Source: a virus
Direction: 5' to 3' (one strand)
Virus record (IMG/VR): IMGVR_UViG_3300022752_000385
Span: 1 to 24,244 of that record
Length of the DNA: 24,244 nucleotides
Shown here piece by piece: positions 11,524 to 18,101 of this stretch (position 1 is its first letter; each line of letters opens with the position of its first letter). Position numbers and translations under genes: made by a program. Below the pieces are notes generated by a model that saw only the letters and a program-made list of their open reading frames with translations, had not been told where the DNA came from and did no database searches.

Positions 11524-11892
11524 TTACCATGTTCTACAAGCCCAATATCTTGGTTTCCATCTTGGGCCAGGATTATCGCAATTGTGTCTTGCTCTAAATG
11601 AACGTCTCCTTTCAGGATTGTTCTTTTTAATTACCATTCTTTTTCCGTGTGCCGATTTTCCACCAAACCCAAAGTTCACTTTAACAACCTTACCTTTGTC
11701 GTTTTTAACGTATACCTTGAACTTTTTGATGTCTCCTTGCATAATCTTACCAAGTTGAACTTTTCTACCTTGATATTCAGCTTCTTGTAATAAGTTTATT
11801 TCTTCAACATTACCATAAATGTCTTCATAAATAAAATCCTGATGGAATGATTCTTCAATTAAAATCTTTCGTATGGTTGATAAAATATTCAT
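11524..11892 (-). CDS. Basic phage protein with RHNCDNPGP and RYWACRTW motifs
   Basis: The ATG at 11892 (MNILSTIRKILIEESFHQDF) gives 122 residues; a longer frame crosses a terminator. The start ends in L-I-E/E, a cargo-type site. The second half is very basic and highly patterned: KKFKVYVKNDKGKVVKVNFG, then NPERRRSFRARHNCDNPGPR and a RYWACRTW end. I recall this C-terminal module as widespread in uncultured large phages, with unknown role; two Cys and one His could bind zinc. A late-type box lies at 11897-11904, only 4 bases before the ATG. Confidence 0.82.
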   Translation of the reverse strand: MNILSTIRKILIEESFHQDFIYEDIYGNVEEINLLQEAEYQGRKVQLGKIMQGDIKKFKVYVKNDKGKVVKVNFGFGGKSAHGKRMVIKKNNPERRRSFRARHNCDNPGPRWKPRYWACRTW

Positions 11893-11896
11893 AACA

Positions 11897-11904
11897 ATAA
11901 ATAT
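11897..11904 (-). promoter_or_regulatory. Late-type box ATATTTAT, close to the start codon
   Basis: Minus strand ATATATTTAT followed by TGTT and the ATG at 11892. A T4-like start point 5-7 bases after the box would fall at the start codon, giving almost no leader. Confidence 0.5.
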
Positions 11905-11913
11905 ATCATTAAT

Positions 11914-12007
11914 AAAAAAAGGTGAAGTTTCCTTCACCTTAATTTTGGGTCGACACGGGTGTGTGTCAACATCTCTCCACCACTTTGTTTTTAACAGAAC
12001 AAAGAAA
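11914..12007 (-). ncRNA. Candidate small RNA from the 3' end of the 88-aa gene
   Basis: Downstream of the stop at 12008 lie three consecutive hairpins: CTTTGTT/AACAAAG (11983-11989 with 11998-12004), an 8-bp stem 11949-11956 with 11963-11970 that needs a G-U pair valid only on the minus strand, and the terminator GGTGAAG/CTTCACC (11921-11927 with 11932-11938) with seven U. The terminator itself is secure. Treating the whole as a stable 3' UTR-derived RNA is an inference. Confidence 0.5.
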
Positions 12008-12274
12008 CTACCCCTCCAATTTAGATTTTGCAACAACAACTTCAGCCATAGTTATGTCCTTGCTAGTACCCAAAACTAATGACTCTTTTAGCATATTAAA
12101 GGGAATATGTATTAAGAAATCCTTACCATTAAAAGTTGAAAAGTCTTCTTTAAGAGTCAATGATGAGTGAATCATGTTTAAGAATATTTTAAACTGAACC
12201 TCATCAACAAAAGTTTCATTTAACAGTTCCCCGTGCTTAGGGTGAACAAGTAGTATATTTTTTATTGTTGCCAT
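12008..12274 (-). CDS. Unknown protein, 88 aa
   Basis: The protein starts MATIKNILLVHPKHGELLNE and is a mixed alpha/beta small domain with VDEVQFKIFLNMIHSSLTLK, then FNGKDFLIHIPFNMLKESLV. No known motif is seen. The TAnnTTTG box ends 8 bases before the ATG, so the leader is absent or very short. The 3' region forms a strong set of hairpins (11914-12007). Early-type promoter and lack of a cargo signal set it apart from the head-cargo genes. Confidence 0.75.
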   Translation of the reverse strand: MATIKNILLVHPKHGELLNETFVDEVQFKIFLNMIHSSLTLKEDFSTFNGKDFLIHIPFNMLKESLVLGTSKDITMAEVVVAKSKLEG

Positions 12275-12282
12275 ATCTTTTA

Positions 12283-12314
12283 CAAATATAAAATTTTTAT
12301 TTTAATTTTACAAA
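12283..12314 (-). promoter_or_regulatory. Bacteroidetes-type promoter, near-leaderless
   Basis: Minus strand TTTG (12314-12311), 20 bases, TATATTTG (12290-12283), then 8 bases to the ATG at 12274. The TTTG lies inside the last codons of the 127-residue gene upstream. Confidence 0.75.
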
Positions 12315-12691
12315 TAATCCCAAGTAATTTTTTTAACTACTATTTCATCAATATCTGATATAGCAAAATATTTCAATTCTTCTTTAATTGTTGCATCGAT
12401 AAATCGTCTTATGTATTTATTTGCATTTCTAGCGTGATTTTTTTGATATTGAGTCGAGTAAGACCAATAATCACATTTCATATCAACAATTACATCGAAT
12501 TGATAAATGTATTTTTCGTGAGTACGATATTTGTTATGCCCGTCTGAATATTTTCTAATATTTGTTATTTTAATAACAGTGTTGTTATACTCATTCCATT
12601 TACATAAATTAACTAATTTGAAGATGTTTTTACGTAAGAATTTTTTGATTACCGCTATTTGATTGTCTTTAACTAATTGATTTTTTTCCAT
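12308..12691 (-). CDS. Unknown basic protein, 127 aa
   Basis: MEKNQLVKDNQIAVIKKFLR opens a Lys/Tyr-rich protein with a predicted helix, a beta section (NTVIKITNIRKYSDGHNKYR; YIYQFDVIVDMKCDYWSYST), a basic helix (NKYIRRFIDATIKEELKYF) and a final strand. No motif is recognised. It is the first gene after the large non-coding RNA and has its own promoter at 12696-12726, whose -7 box ends 4 bases before the ATG, so the mRNA should be leaderless. Confidence 0.75.
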   Translation of the reverse strand: MEKNQLVKDNQIAVIKKFLRKNIFKLVNLCKWNEYNNTVIKITNIRKYSDGHNKYRTHEKYIYQFDVIVDMKCDYWSYSTQYQKNHARNANKYIRRFIDATIKEELKYFAISDIDEIVVKKITWDYL

Positions 12692-12695
12692 ACCA

Positions 12696-12726
12696 CAAAG
12701 ATATATAAAAAAATTAATTGCACAAA
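12696..12726 (-). promoter_or_regulatory. Bacteroidetes-type promoter, leaderless
   Basis: Minus strand TTTG (12726-12723), 19 bases, TATCTTTG (12703-12696), then 4 bases to the ATG at 12691. Its -33 element is embedded in the U-tract of the terminator that ends the preceding RNA. Confidence 0.8.
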
Positions 12727-12756
12727 AAAAATGGATAATAATATTTTACTATCCAT
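12724..12756 (-). terminator. Terminator of the large non-coding RNA
   Basis: ATGGATA (12731-12737) pairs with TATCCAT (12750-12756); on the minus strand seven U follow. A possible earlier end lies at 12792-12799, where eight U follow an 8-bp stem. Confidence 0.75.
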
Positions 12757-13722
12757 CAATTTTTTGCCGGTTTCAGCTCCATCTATATTAGAAAAAAAAC
12801 GCTGAGATTACACGTCATGTTTGAGAACCTTTAGAGTCATTATTGTTTCTACTCTTATCCACCATCTTTTGGATGGTATTTCTCAGTGCTGGTTATTTAG
12901 GTGAACCACTCCTTGAGGTCTAAGCTACTCTCTTACTACTCAACTCTCTTCGAGGATGCCTCCCCAACTAATCCTTGCGGGACTAGAGGTCTTTTGTAAA
13001 ACTACACTTGGTCTTGGGAACCTAATGTGCCACGGACAGCCCGTGACTAAGTAAGCACCTTTCGATTAGACCTGACAGACACTTTTCCTTATTTATAATT
13101 AATTGTTTAATAATAATTAAGTTTTGTGTTGTGGATTATCGAAGTAGTGGTCTGCCAAAAGAGCCAACCCATCTTTTGAACGAGTCGATACTCAACTACT
13201 TCGTGAAATGTCCCCATTTCCATACTTCAAGAACTCTTCGAATTATTACCTTGGTGGGTAAATAATAAGGACGATGTCAGCACCACCTGTTACTCATCTT
13301 GTCTTTCGACGTTAAGATTCCTCTGATATTGGAACTCGCAATTTAAGTGTTGGAACACTTGGTTTTGCAAAAATTCCTACGAGTTATTCCTATTGGTGTC
13401 CCCACCTCAACTAGACGACCCACATCGCCCAATCATCTAACCACTTTCCCTACAGCGTCGCCCTCGGTACTAAAGGTCAAACGGTATCCCGCTTGTGTAC
13501 TCGACCTCAATTATCTGAAGACAATTAAGACGCAAACCATATAACACAGATGGTTCACTTTATCCCACTTTCGTGGTTTATTTTAATGGACCATACACGG
13601 CCCAATATCTTTATCAATCAAAGAAGAGAATTTCATCTCAATTACTTGCCAAATAATCTGACAAAACTTATCATGAACGGATAATCATTTTTTCAAAGAA
13701 CGTTATCGGACGTTTCCGATTT
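12724..13722 (-). ncRNA. Large structured non-coding RNA, about 1 kb
   Basis: This G+C-richer block has no convincing gene and many helices. The first transcribed hairpin is ATCGGA-AACG-TCCGAT (13720-13705). Others: CCAC-GAAA-GTGG (13576-13565), a GNRA loop only on the minus strand; 13140-13148 with 13195-13203 (9 bp) enclosing hairpins 13156-13162/13172-13178 and 13182-13185/13190-13193; 13031-13035/13041-13045; 12987-12992/13069-13074; 12861-12866/12872-12877. Several stems need G-U pairs valid only on the minus strand. A consensus promoter precedes it and a terminator ends it. Size, phage context and nearby tRNAs fit the GOLLD/ROOL class of giant phage RNAs; identity is unverified. Confidence 0.75.
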
Positions 13723-13728
13723 GTTTTA

Positions 13729-13760
13729 CAAAGTTAAGAAGAATTTTTTTATTTGTCAAA
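13729..13760 (-). promoter_or_regulatory. Promoter of the large non-coding RNA
   Basis: Minus strand TTTG (13760-13757), 20 bases, TAACTTTG (13736-13729). The bases that follow, TAAAACAA then a hairpin, are shared with the promoter at 14124-14155. Confidence 0.82.
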
Positions 13761-13769
13761 TTTTTCTTT

Positions 13770-13877
13770 TATTTTTTTTTCGGGTGGTTTCGGATTTTTA
13801 CCGAAGTCAAGGAAGTTTACGTTTCCTTTCACAACCTCACGTTAGGCTTGTGTTTCATACACTCTCACCCCCAAACT
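13770..13877 (-). ncRNA. Small RNA predicted to fold as a four-way junction
   Basis: Between two promoters, the minus strand forms GGGTG (13870-13866) with CACCC (13786-13782) closing a ring of three hairpins: CACAA-g-CCT with AGG-TTGTG (13852-13844, 13837-13830), AAGGAA-like 13828-13823 with 13814-13809, and TTCGG/CCGAA (13805-13801 with 13793-13789). No coding frame is convincing. The 5' GGGGGTGAGA also begins the tRNA leader. There is no U-tract at the end, so it may be processed or read on into the large RNA. Confidence 0.6.
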
Positions 13878-13883
13878 GTTTTA

Positions 13884-13915
13884 CAAAGTTATGTTTTTAT
13901 TTTTTAATAAACAAA
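13884..13915 (-). promoter_or_regulatory. Promoter of the four-way-junction RNA
   Basis: Minus strand TTTG (13915-13912), 20 bases, TAACTTTG (13891-13884), followed by TAAAACA. It is located just after the 3' end of the 47-residue gene. Confidence 0.8.
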
Positions 13916-13930
13916 TCTTTGTCAATTTTT

Positions 13931-14074
13931 TTAAACATTTTCTACAAAAACATCTTCTGTTCCGTAATATCTTGCTCTAACACTTGCAAAGACTTCATTT
14001 GAAGTATAAAGTTTTTTTCCTTTATCATCAAAATAATAAAAAATCTCTGAAATGTTAATTAAATCTTCACTCAT
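13931..14074 (-). CDS. Small protein, 47 aa
   Basis: ATG at 14074 opens 47 codons (MSEDLINISEIFYYFDDKGK, KLYTSNEVFASVRARYYGTE, DVFVENV) ended by TAA. The amino-acid composition and a YYFDDKGKKLYTS beta hairpin look like a real small domain. It has a consensus early promoter (14124-14155) with a leader of about 45 bases, and possibly late-type boxes further up. Function unknown. Confidence 0.65.
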   Translation of the reverse strand: MSEDLINISEIFYYFDDKGKKLYTSNEVFASVRARYYGTEDVFVENV

Positions 14075-14123
14075 ATTAATATTTCAATTTTTTTATACAA
14101 TGGGTCGTTTCCCGATTGTTTTA

Positions 14124-14155
14124 CAAATCTAAAACTATTATTTCAATTTGTCAAA
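14124..14155 (-). promoter_or_regulatory. Bacteroidetes-type promoter of the 47-aa gene
   Basis: Minus strand TTTG (14155-14152), 20 bases, TAGATTTG (14131-14124), followed by TAAAACAATCGGGAAACG, nearly the same start as the large non-coding RNA. Confidence 0.8.
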
Positions 14156-14162
14156 CATCACA

Positions 14163-14195
14163 ATAAATATTTTTTGATTTTTTTGTGATAAATAT
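14163..14195 (-). promoter_or_regulatory. Two late-type boxes upstream of the early promoter
   Basis: ATATTTAT occurs on the minus strand at 14170-14163 and 14195-14188, upstream of the early promoter at 14124-14155. The small gene and RNA block below could thus be read both early and late. Confidence 0.4.
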
Positions 14196-14213
14196 ATTTA
14201 AGTTTACAAAAAG

Positions 14214-14711
14214 TTACAGTTCAAGAAAATAAAAATCTTTTAAATTATCTGAATAGTGTAAATCGTATCCTAAATTTTTGTATAAGTTTTGTGCGACATC
14301 GTTTTCTCGATGAGTAATTAATGTACAATACTTAAATCCTTCTTGTTTAGAAACATCGTGAGCCAAATTCATAATTTGTTTTCCAAAACCATTTCCTCTA
14401 AAATTTTCATTTACATACACATCGTAAATGTATGTGGCGTTGTCGCTATTAAAAAAATTTTCATCACAATTTTTTCTACACCAACTTTTATCTTCATATA
14501 ATCTAGGTATGTCATAATCTAATGCCCACCCATTATCAAAAGATACTATATTCGCATAACCAATTAAATTTTCATCTAAACTCATAATTTTGATTTTTTT
14601 TCCAAAAGTATTTTTAGTTTCACCTTCAAATAAAATGTTAGTTGAAATATGATTACTTTCAAAAATATTCATCATAGATTTTATCCGAAATAATTGTTCG
14701 TGTAATTTCAT
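14214..14711 (-). CDS. GNAT acetyltransferase with head-targeting-like N-terminus
   Basis: Residues 1-29 (MKLHEQLFRIKSMMNIFESN, HISTNILFE) hold sites I-F-E/S (16-18) and L-F-E/G (27-29). After them comes a GNAT fold: IMSLDENLIGYANIVSFDNG, then motif A VNENFRGNGFGKQIMNLAHD (R-x-x-G-x-G, acetyl-CoA pyrophosphate binding), then YCTLITHRENDVAQNLYKNL with GYDL, the usual motif B region. The acceptor substrate is unknown. It lies 6 bases after the DHH gene. If packaged, it could modify host proteins or small molecules at injection, as T4 Alt does by ADP-ribosylation. Confidence 0.85.
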   Translation of the reverse strand: MKLHEQLFRIKSMMNIFESNHISTNILFEGETKNTFGKKIKIMSLDENLIGYANIVSFDNGWALDYDIPRLYEDKSWCRKNCDENFFNSDNATYIYDVYVNENFRGNGFGKQIMNLAHDVSKQEGFKYCTLITHRENDVAQNLYKNLGYDLHYSDNLKDFYFLEL

Positions 14712-14717
14712 TTTTAA

Positions 14718-16217
14718 TTAACTATTTTCAATTTTTTTATTTAGAATATCCACAAAGGTATTTTTCATATCTTTTACTAAATCCGAATAAGTTCTTTTTG
14801 GTATATCTTCAGTTTCATATTCAAAGTTTATACCTTCCCTTCTTATCTGATTAAGAGCCGCTTCAATTTGTTTTTCTGATAACTTTCTAAATCTTAAAAG
14901 TTTTTGTTTGATGTCTTTGACAAAATTATTATCTCCTTCGTAATTTGCAATTGGTAATGTTTCTTCAGGTAAATCTTTTGTGTATGGTTTATCATATCCG
15001 CTATATAAAAAGTTTATACCTGATATGTTTGTAATACATTTATGTCCTCCTGAATTTGCCTGTAAAAAGTCATAACCGTTAATTGTTTGTTTTTCAGAAT
15101 CAAATGAAGGCATTTTACCATATAACGCCATCATATCTTTTGATGTAAAACCAACTGACTCAGGTGTTGCCTCTCTTTCTGCAATTCTTTTAATAACTCT
15201 AAAACTTAAAATTTCTTTTTTTAATTCAGATTTAAACTTATTTAATACTTCGTCTTTAATTTCACCTAAGTTTATACCTTTAAGTGCTCTTTCTTCTTTA
15301 AATGGATTACAAGATGCTTGAACCATCCCAACTTGTCCACCAAGACCAGTCACTAAAAAGTCTGCATCAGGGTGTAATCTAAATGGAACGTATCTATCGT
15401 AAGAACCTTTTTTCATGCTACCTAACCCATATTGTGATATAACATTTCCTGTTTTTTCAATTACACCTTCTTTTTGTCTTGCTTGTAAAAACTTTTCTTG
15501 ATTTTGTGTCATGGTTTCAATAGACGCATAGTCTTGGTCTTTTGCCATTTTTTTAATGTTAGTAAGAATACTAATTAATGATGGTTTTGAGTTCATCACT
15601 AAACTTTCCATAAAATTATCATTATTTTTATAAGCTAAAAGTAGCTTATTAACCACCAATCCCATTAACATTTTATTTTGTTTTAGTGAACTATCTTTAT
15701 CAAATTTATATAAAAAGTTCATTACCATTTCTGGCGTTATTTTATTGACAGCAAAATTTGCAGAATCAACAGTTGATATTAACATTATATCATCTGATGG
15801 AAATATTTCTTTAGGGGATATTACTTGTGATATTGTTTCAACATTAGACCTCGCGTGTCTGAAACTTGTTGCGGTGTCGTCTTCAACACCAGCCTGACTA
15901 TCGTGATGGTCTGTATGAATAACAAACATTGGTTTACCGTGTGCAAAATCTACAAGTACTGGCATCACATCACCCTCACCTTCAGGTTTTTTAATTGCAA
16001 ATTCTTTTGTTCCGTATTGAATAACTTCACAATCAACCACAGTAATACCATTTTGCTCCAAATAGTTTTTCATGGCAATTGCTGTTGTGACGCCATCCAA
16101 GTCTTGGTGAAAGTAAATTTTAGCTTTTTTATATCTTTTAGCAATATTTTTAATATCTCTAATTCCTGATTCTTTAATCAACATTTTAAATTGACTTTCA
16201 GTTATAATAATTTTCAT
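14718..16217 (-). CDS. DHH-family phosphoesterase with head-targeting-like N-terminus
   Basis: Residues 1-16 (MKIIITESQFKMLIKE) followed by S give an I-K-E/S site. Residues 34-40 carry HQDLDGVTTAIA (motif I of the DHH superfamily: H-x-D-x-D-G), then VLVDFAHG, and the signature IHTDHHDSQ at about 117-125, with a later LISTVDSANFAV acidic motif. This order is that of RecJ/NrnA/c-di-AMP phosphodiesterase enzymes, which use two metal ions to cut phosphodiester bonds. A C-terminal ANSGGHKCITNISGINFLY recalls the DHHA1 GGGH-like element. Substrate could be DNA, short RNA or cyclic dinucleotide. ATGA overlap with the upstream gene. Confidence 0.88.
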   Translation of the reverse strand: MKIIITESQFKMLIKESGIRDIKNIAKRYKKAKIYFHQDLDGVTTAIAMKNYLEQNGITVVDCEVIQYGTKEFAIKKPEGEGDVMPVLVDFAHGKPMFVIHTDHHDSQAGVEDDTATSFRHARSNVETISQVISPKEIFPSDDIMLISTVDSANFAVNKITPEMVMNFLYKFDKDSSLKQNKMLMGLVVNKLLLAYKNNDNFMESLVMNSKPSLISILTNIKKMAKDQDYASIETMTQNQEKFLQARQKEGVIEKTGNVISQYGLGSMKKGSYDRYVPFRLHPDADFLVTGLGGQVGMVQASCNPFKEERALKGINLGEIKDEVLNKFKSELKKEILSFRVIKRIAEREATPESVGFTSKDMMALYGKMPSFDSEKQTINGYDFLQANSGGHKCITNISGINFLYSGYDKPYTKDLPEETLPIANYEGDNNFVKDIKQKLLRFRKLSEKQIEAALNQIRREGINFEYETEDIPKRTYSDLVKDMKNTFVDILNKKIENS

Positions 16218-17212
16218 AAATAAGTTTCTCCAATATTTGTTAATTCTTCAGAAGAATATTTATCTCCATTTTGTTTTTTCCCTCCATTTGTAACTTCCCA
16301 ACCAATCATTCTGTTAATAATACTTTGTTGTATCCATTTGTCAGTTAGAGGATTTCCAAGTCTGTAATTACTTTCTTCAGGATTATTATAAAAATAAAGT
16401 TGTTTACCAATATCCCAGTATGCCCAACTTTTACTCATACCGGCAGCACTTATTTCTTTATTTACTTTGGTTGTCATCAAATTTTTGAACCTGTCAACTA
16501 AATTATTTACCAACGATTCAATTTCTTTTGGGTTTTCTTTTGATAATGCTTCGGCGTATTTTTTCATACTTTCACTGGGTTCTGCAGTATTAAATCCAAC
16601 ATCACTGTAGTTTAATTTTGATATGTATTGGTCAGGACCGCTCGTTGGTTCGTTTTTTTTGACGTTTGGTTGATTAGTTTTAAAATTTGAGGTTATTTTA
16701 TTCGCACTAGCTATTCTTTTTAATCTATAAACCCTTTCTTTTAGTCCTGGTATTTGGTCAACAATTTTATTTACTTCGTCCCAATTTATTGAAAAACGGG
16801 TTGATAAACCAGAAACCCCAAAAGTATCACCACATTGATTGTTATCCCCCAAATTAAGAAGACATAACGCTTTGCACATTACCAAGTACCAGTCATTTCC
16901 AGTTAAAAAAAAATGTTTTTCTACATAACCTCGAAACTTCCAGTCTTTTATAAATAAATTTATTAATTCATCAATGGACTTGGCTTCTTCTATTTTTTCA
17001 TAAACAAAAATTCTTTCCCCAGCATCAATAGATTCTTGTCTTAATTCTAAATATTTTCCCCCATTATTCAATTGATTTACTGCATCCTCATGTGATGTAT
17101 TTTTAACATATTCAAACCAATCATCTATAATTTTTTTATCCTCTTCTTTAGTTTCACAAATTCCCATGATTTGTTTGATTCTTAAAATTTGTTCGTTGAG
17201 TATTGTATTCAT
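16214..17212 (-). CDS. Putative head-cargo protein, 332 aa, unknown body
   Basis: Start at 17212 (MNTILNEQILRIKQIMGICE, T) gives an I-C-E/T site; a longer frame crosses the terminator at 17241-17259. Residues 25-160 are mostly helical (DWFEYVKNTSHEDAVNQLNN; GNDWYLVMCKALCLLNLGDN), a linker follows (KTNQPNVKKNEPTSGPDQYI), and a C-terminal helical domain (SKENPKEIESLVNNLVDRFK; SWAYWDIGKQLYFYNNPEES) ends the protein. No known fold recognised. It is the first gene of a three-gene operon with DHH and GNAT, led by a late-type box at 17217-17224. Confidence 0.78.
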   Translation of the reverse strand: MNTILNEQILRIKQIMGICETKEEDKKIIDDWFEYVKNTSHEDAVNQLNNGGKYLELRQESIDAGERIFVYEKIEEAKSIDELINLFIKDWKFRGYVEKHFFLTGNDWYLVMCKALCLLNLGDNNQCGDTFGVSGLSTRFSINWDEVNKIVDQIPGLKERVYRLKRIASANKITSNFKTNQPNVKKNEPTSGPDQYISKLNYSDVGFNTAEPSESMKKYAEALSKENPKEIESLVNNLVDRFKNLMTTKVNKEISAAGMSKSWAYWDIGKQLYFYNNPEESNYRLGNPLTDKWIQQSIINRMIGWEVTNGGKKQNGDKYSSEELTNIGETYL

Positions 17213-17216
17213 AACA

Positions 17217-17224
17217 ATAAATAT
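17217..17224 (-). promoter_or_regulatory. Late-type box ATATTTAT, close to the start codon
   Basis: Minus strand GTATATTTAT then TGTT and the ATG at 17212, the same arrangement as at 11897-11904. It would drive the 332-residue, DHH and GNAT genes. Confidence 0.5.
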
Positions 17225-17240
17225 ACTATAAAACAAAAAT

Positions 17241-17259
17241 CCCCACTATGACGGTGGGG
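17241..17259 (-). terminator. Terminator overlapping the methyltransferase stop codon
   Basis: CCCCAC (17241-17246) pairs with GTGGGG (17254-17259). On the minus strand a U-rich stretch follows. The stem includes the last Pro codons of the methyltransferase. Confidence 0.8.
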
Positions 17260-18097
17260 GTTGTTGTAGAGTTTCTAACGTTTTGAAGTATTCAATTCTT
17301 GTTTTAGCAATTTGACAGTAGTTTTCACTTAATTCTATTCCCAACCATCTTCGGTTAAGTATTTGTGCAGCCACCAAACTAGTTCCGCTACCGGCGAATG
17401 GGTCCATAACTATATCGTTTTTGTAAGATAGTATTTTAATCGCTTTGGTTGGAATGTCCATTGAGAACGATGCCTTGGTTAGTGATTTAGTATCTGCAAA
17501 GTAATTCCACTGACCAAACACGAGCTCCATAAACTCTTTCTTATCGTTTTCTTTATATACATTTTTAGTTCTTACAATACCATCTTTATTTTCAACCTCA
17601 GTTGGTGTTCCCTTCCATTGTGGTTCTCCTTTAACTTTTTTGATGTGATATTTTTTGTATGCCAATATTAAACATTCTTTAGGGTTATAAATATATGGTC
17701 CAGAGCTTGACATATACGACCCCCAAGCGGTAGTCTTGCTTCTATGTGGAGATTCTTCAACTAAATCAACAAGACCGAACCATTTAAATCCTAAAGATTT
17801 CATCACATTCCAAATTTCAGAAACAATGAAAACTCTACCTCCTCTATCTTTCAAATTAATTTCAAAAGGAAGATTAAGACATATCCTACCATCATCCTTC
17901 AAAACCCTATAAGTCTCTTGTAACCATTTTTTGGAAAATTCAAGGTATTCTTCTAAATTTGTATTATCATCATAAACATCATAATCAATTCCAACACCGT
18001 AAGGACAACTAGTGACAACTAAATCAATACAACCTTCAGGTAAAGTTTTCATCACCTCAATACAATCTCCATTTATAATTTTATTTGTTTCTATCAT
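17246..18097 (-). CDS. Beta-class DNA methyltransferase with TSCPY motif IV
   Basis: The 283-residue protein begins with MIETNKIINGDCIEVMKTLP and motif IV DLVVTSCPYGVGIDYD. Motif I (DPFAGSGTSLVAAQILNRRW, then GIEL) is near the C-terminus, as in beta-class N4-cytosine or N6-adenine enzymes that transfer methyl from SAM to DNA. Families with this layout usually have TSPPY; here the first Pro is Cys. The target-recognition region is in the middle (about 100-190). No restriction gene is adjacent, so an orphan phage enzyme that masks DNA is likely. Last gene of the glutamine synthetase operon. Confidence 0.92.
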   Translation of the reverse strand: MIETNKIINGDCIEVMKTLPEGCIDLVVTSCPYGVGIDYDVYDDNTNLEEYLEFSKKWLQETYRVLKDDGRICLNLPFEINLKDRGGRVFIVSEIWNVMKSLGFKWFGLVDLVEESPHRSKTTAWGSYMSSSGPYIYNPKECLILAYKKYHIKKVKGEPQWKGTPTEVENKDGIVRTKNVYKENDKKEFMELVFGQWNYFADTKSLTKASFSMDIPTKAIKILSYKNDIVMDPFAGSGTSLVAAQILNRRWLGIELSENYCQIAKTRIEYFKTLETLQQPPPS

Positions 18098-18101
18098 TTT
18101 T

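Noticed and set aside
13347-13544. Rightward open frame of 65 codons
   Set aside because: Lies within the structured RNA block, has Pro/Thr/Arg-rich composition unlike any neighbour, and no promoter.
12724-13722. tmRNA, RNase P RNA or group I intron as the identity of the large RNA
   Set aside because: I could not find the RNase P core strings, a tmRNA tag frame with tRNA-Ala-like ends, or the P/Q/R/S intron core; and no split gene flanks it.
13721-14002. Rightward open frame of 93 codons
   Set aside because: Covers two minus-strand promoters, the four-way-junction RNA and the 47-codon gene; Phe/Ser-rich product looks like antisense of A-rich leader sequence.
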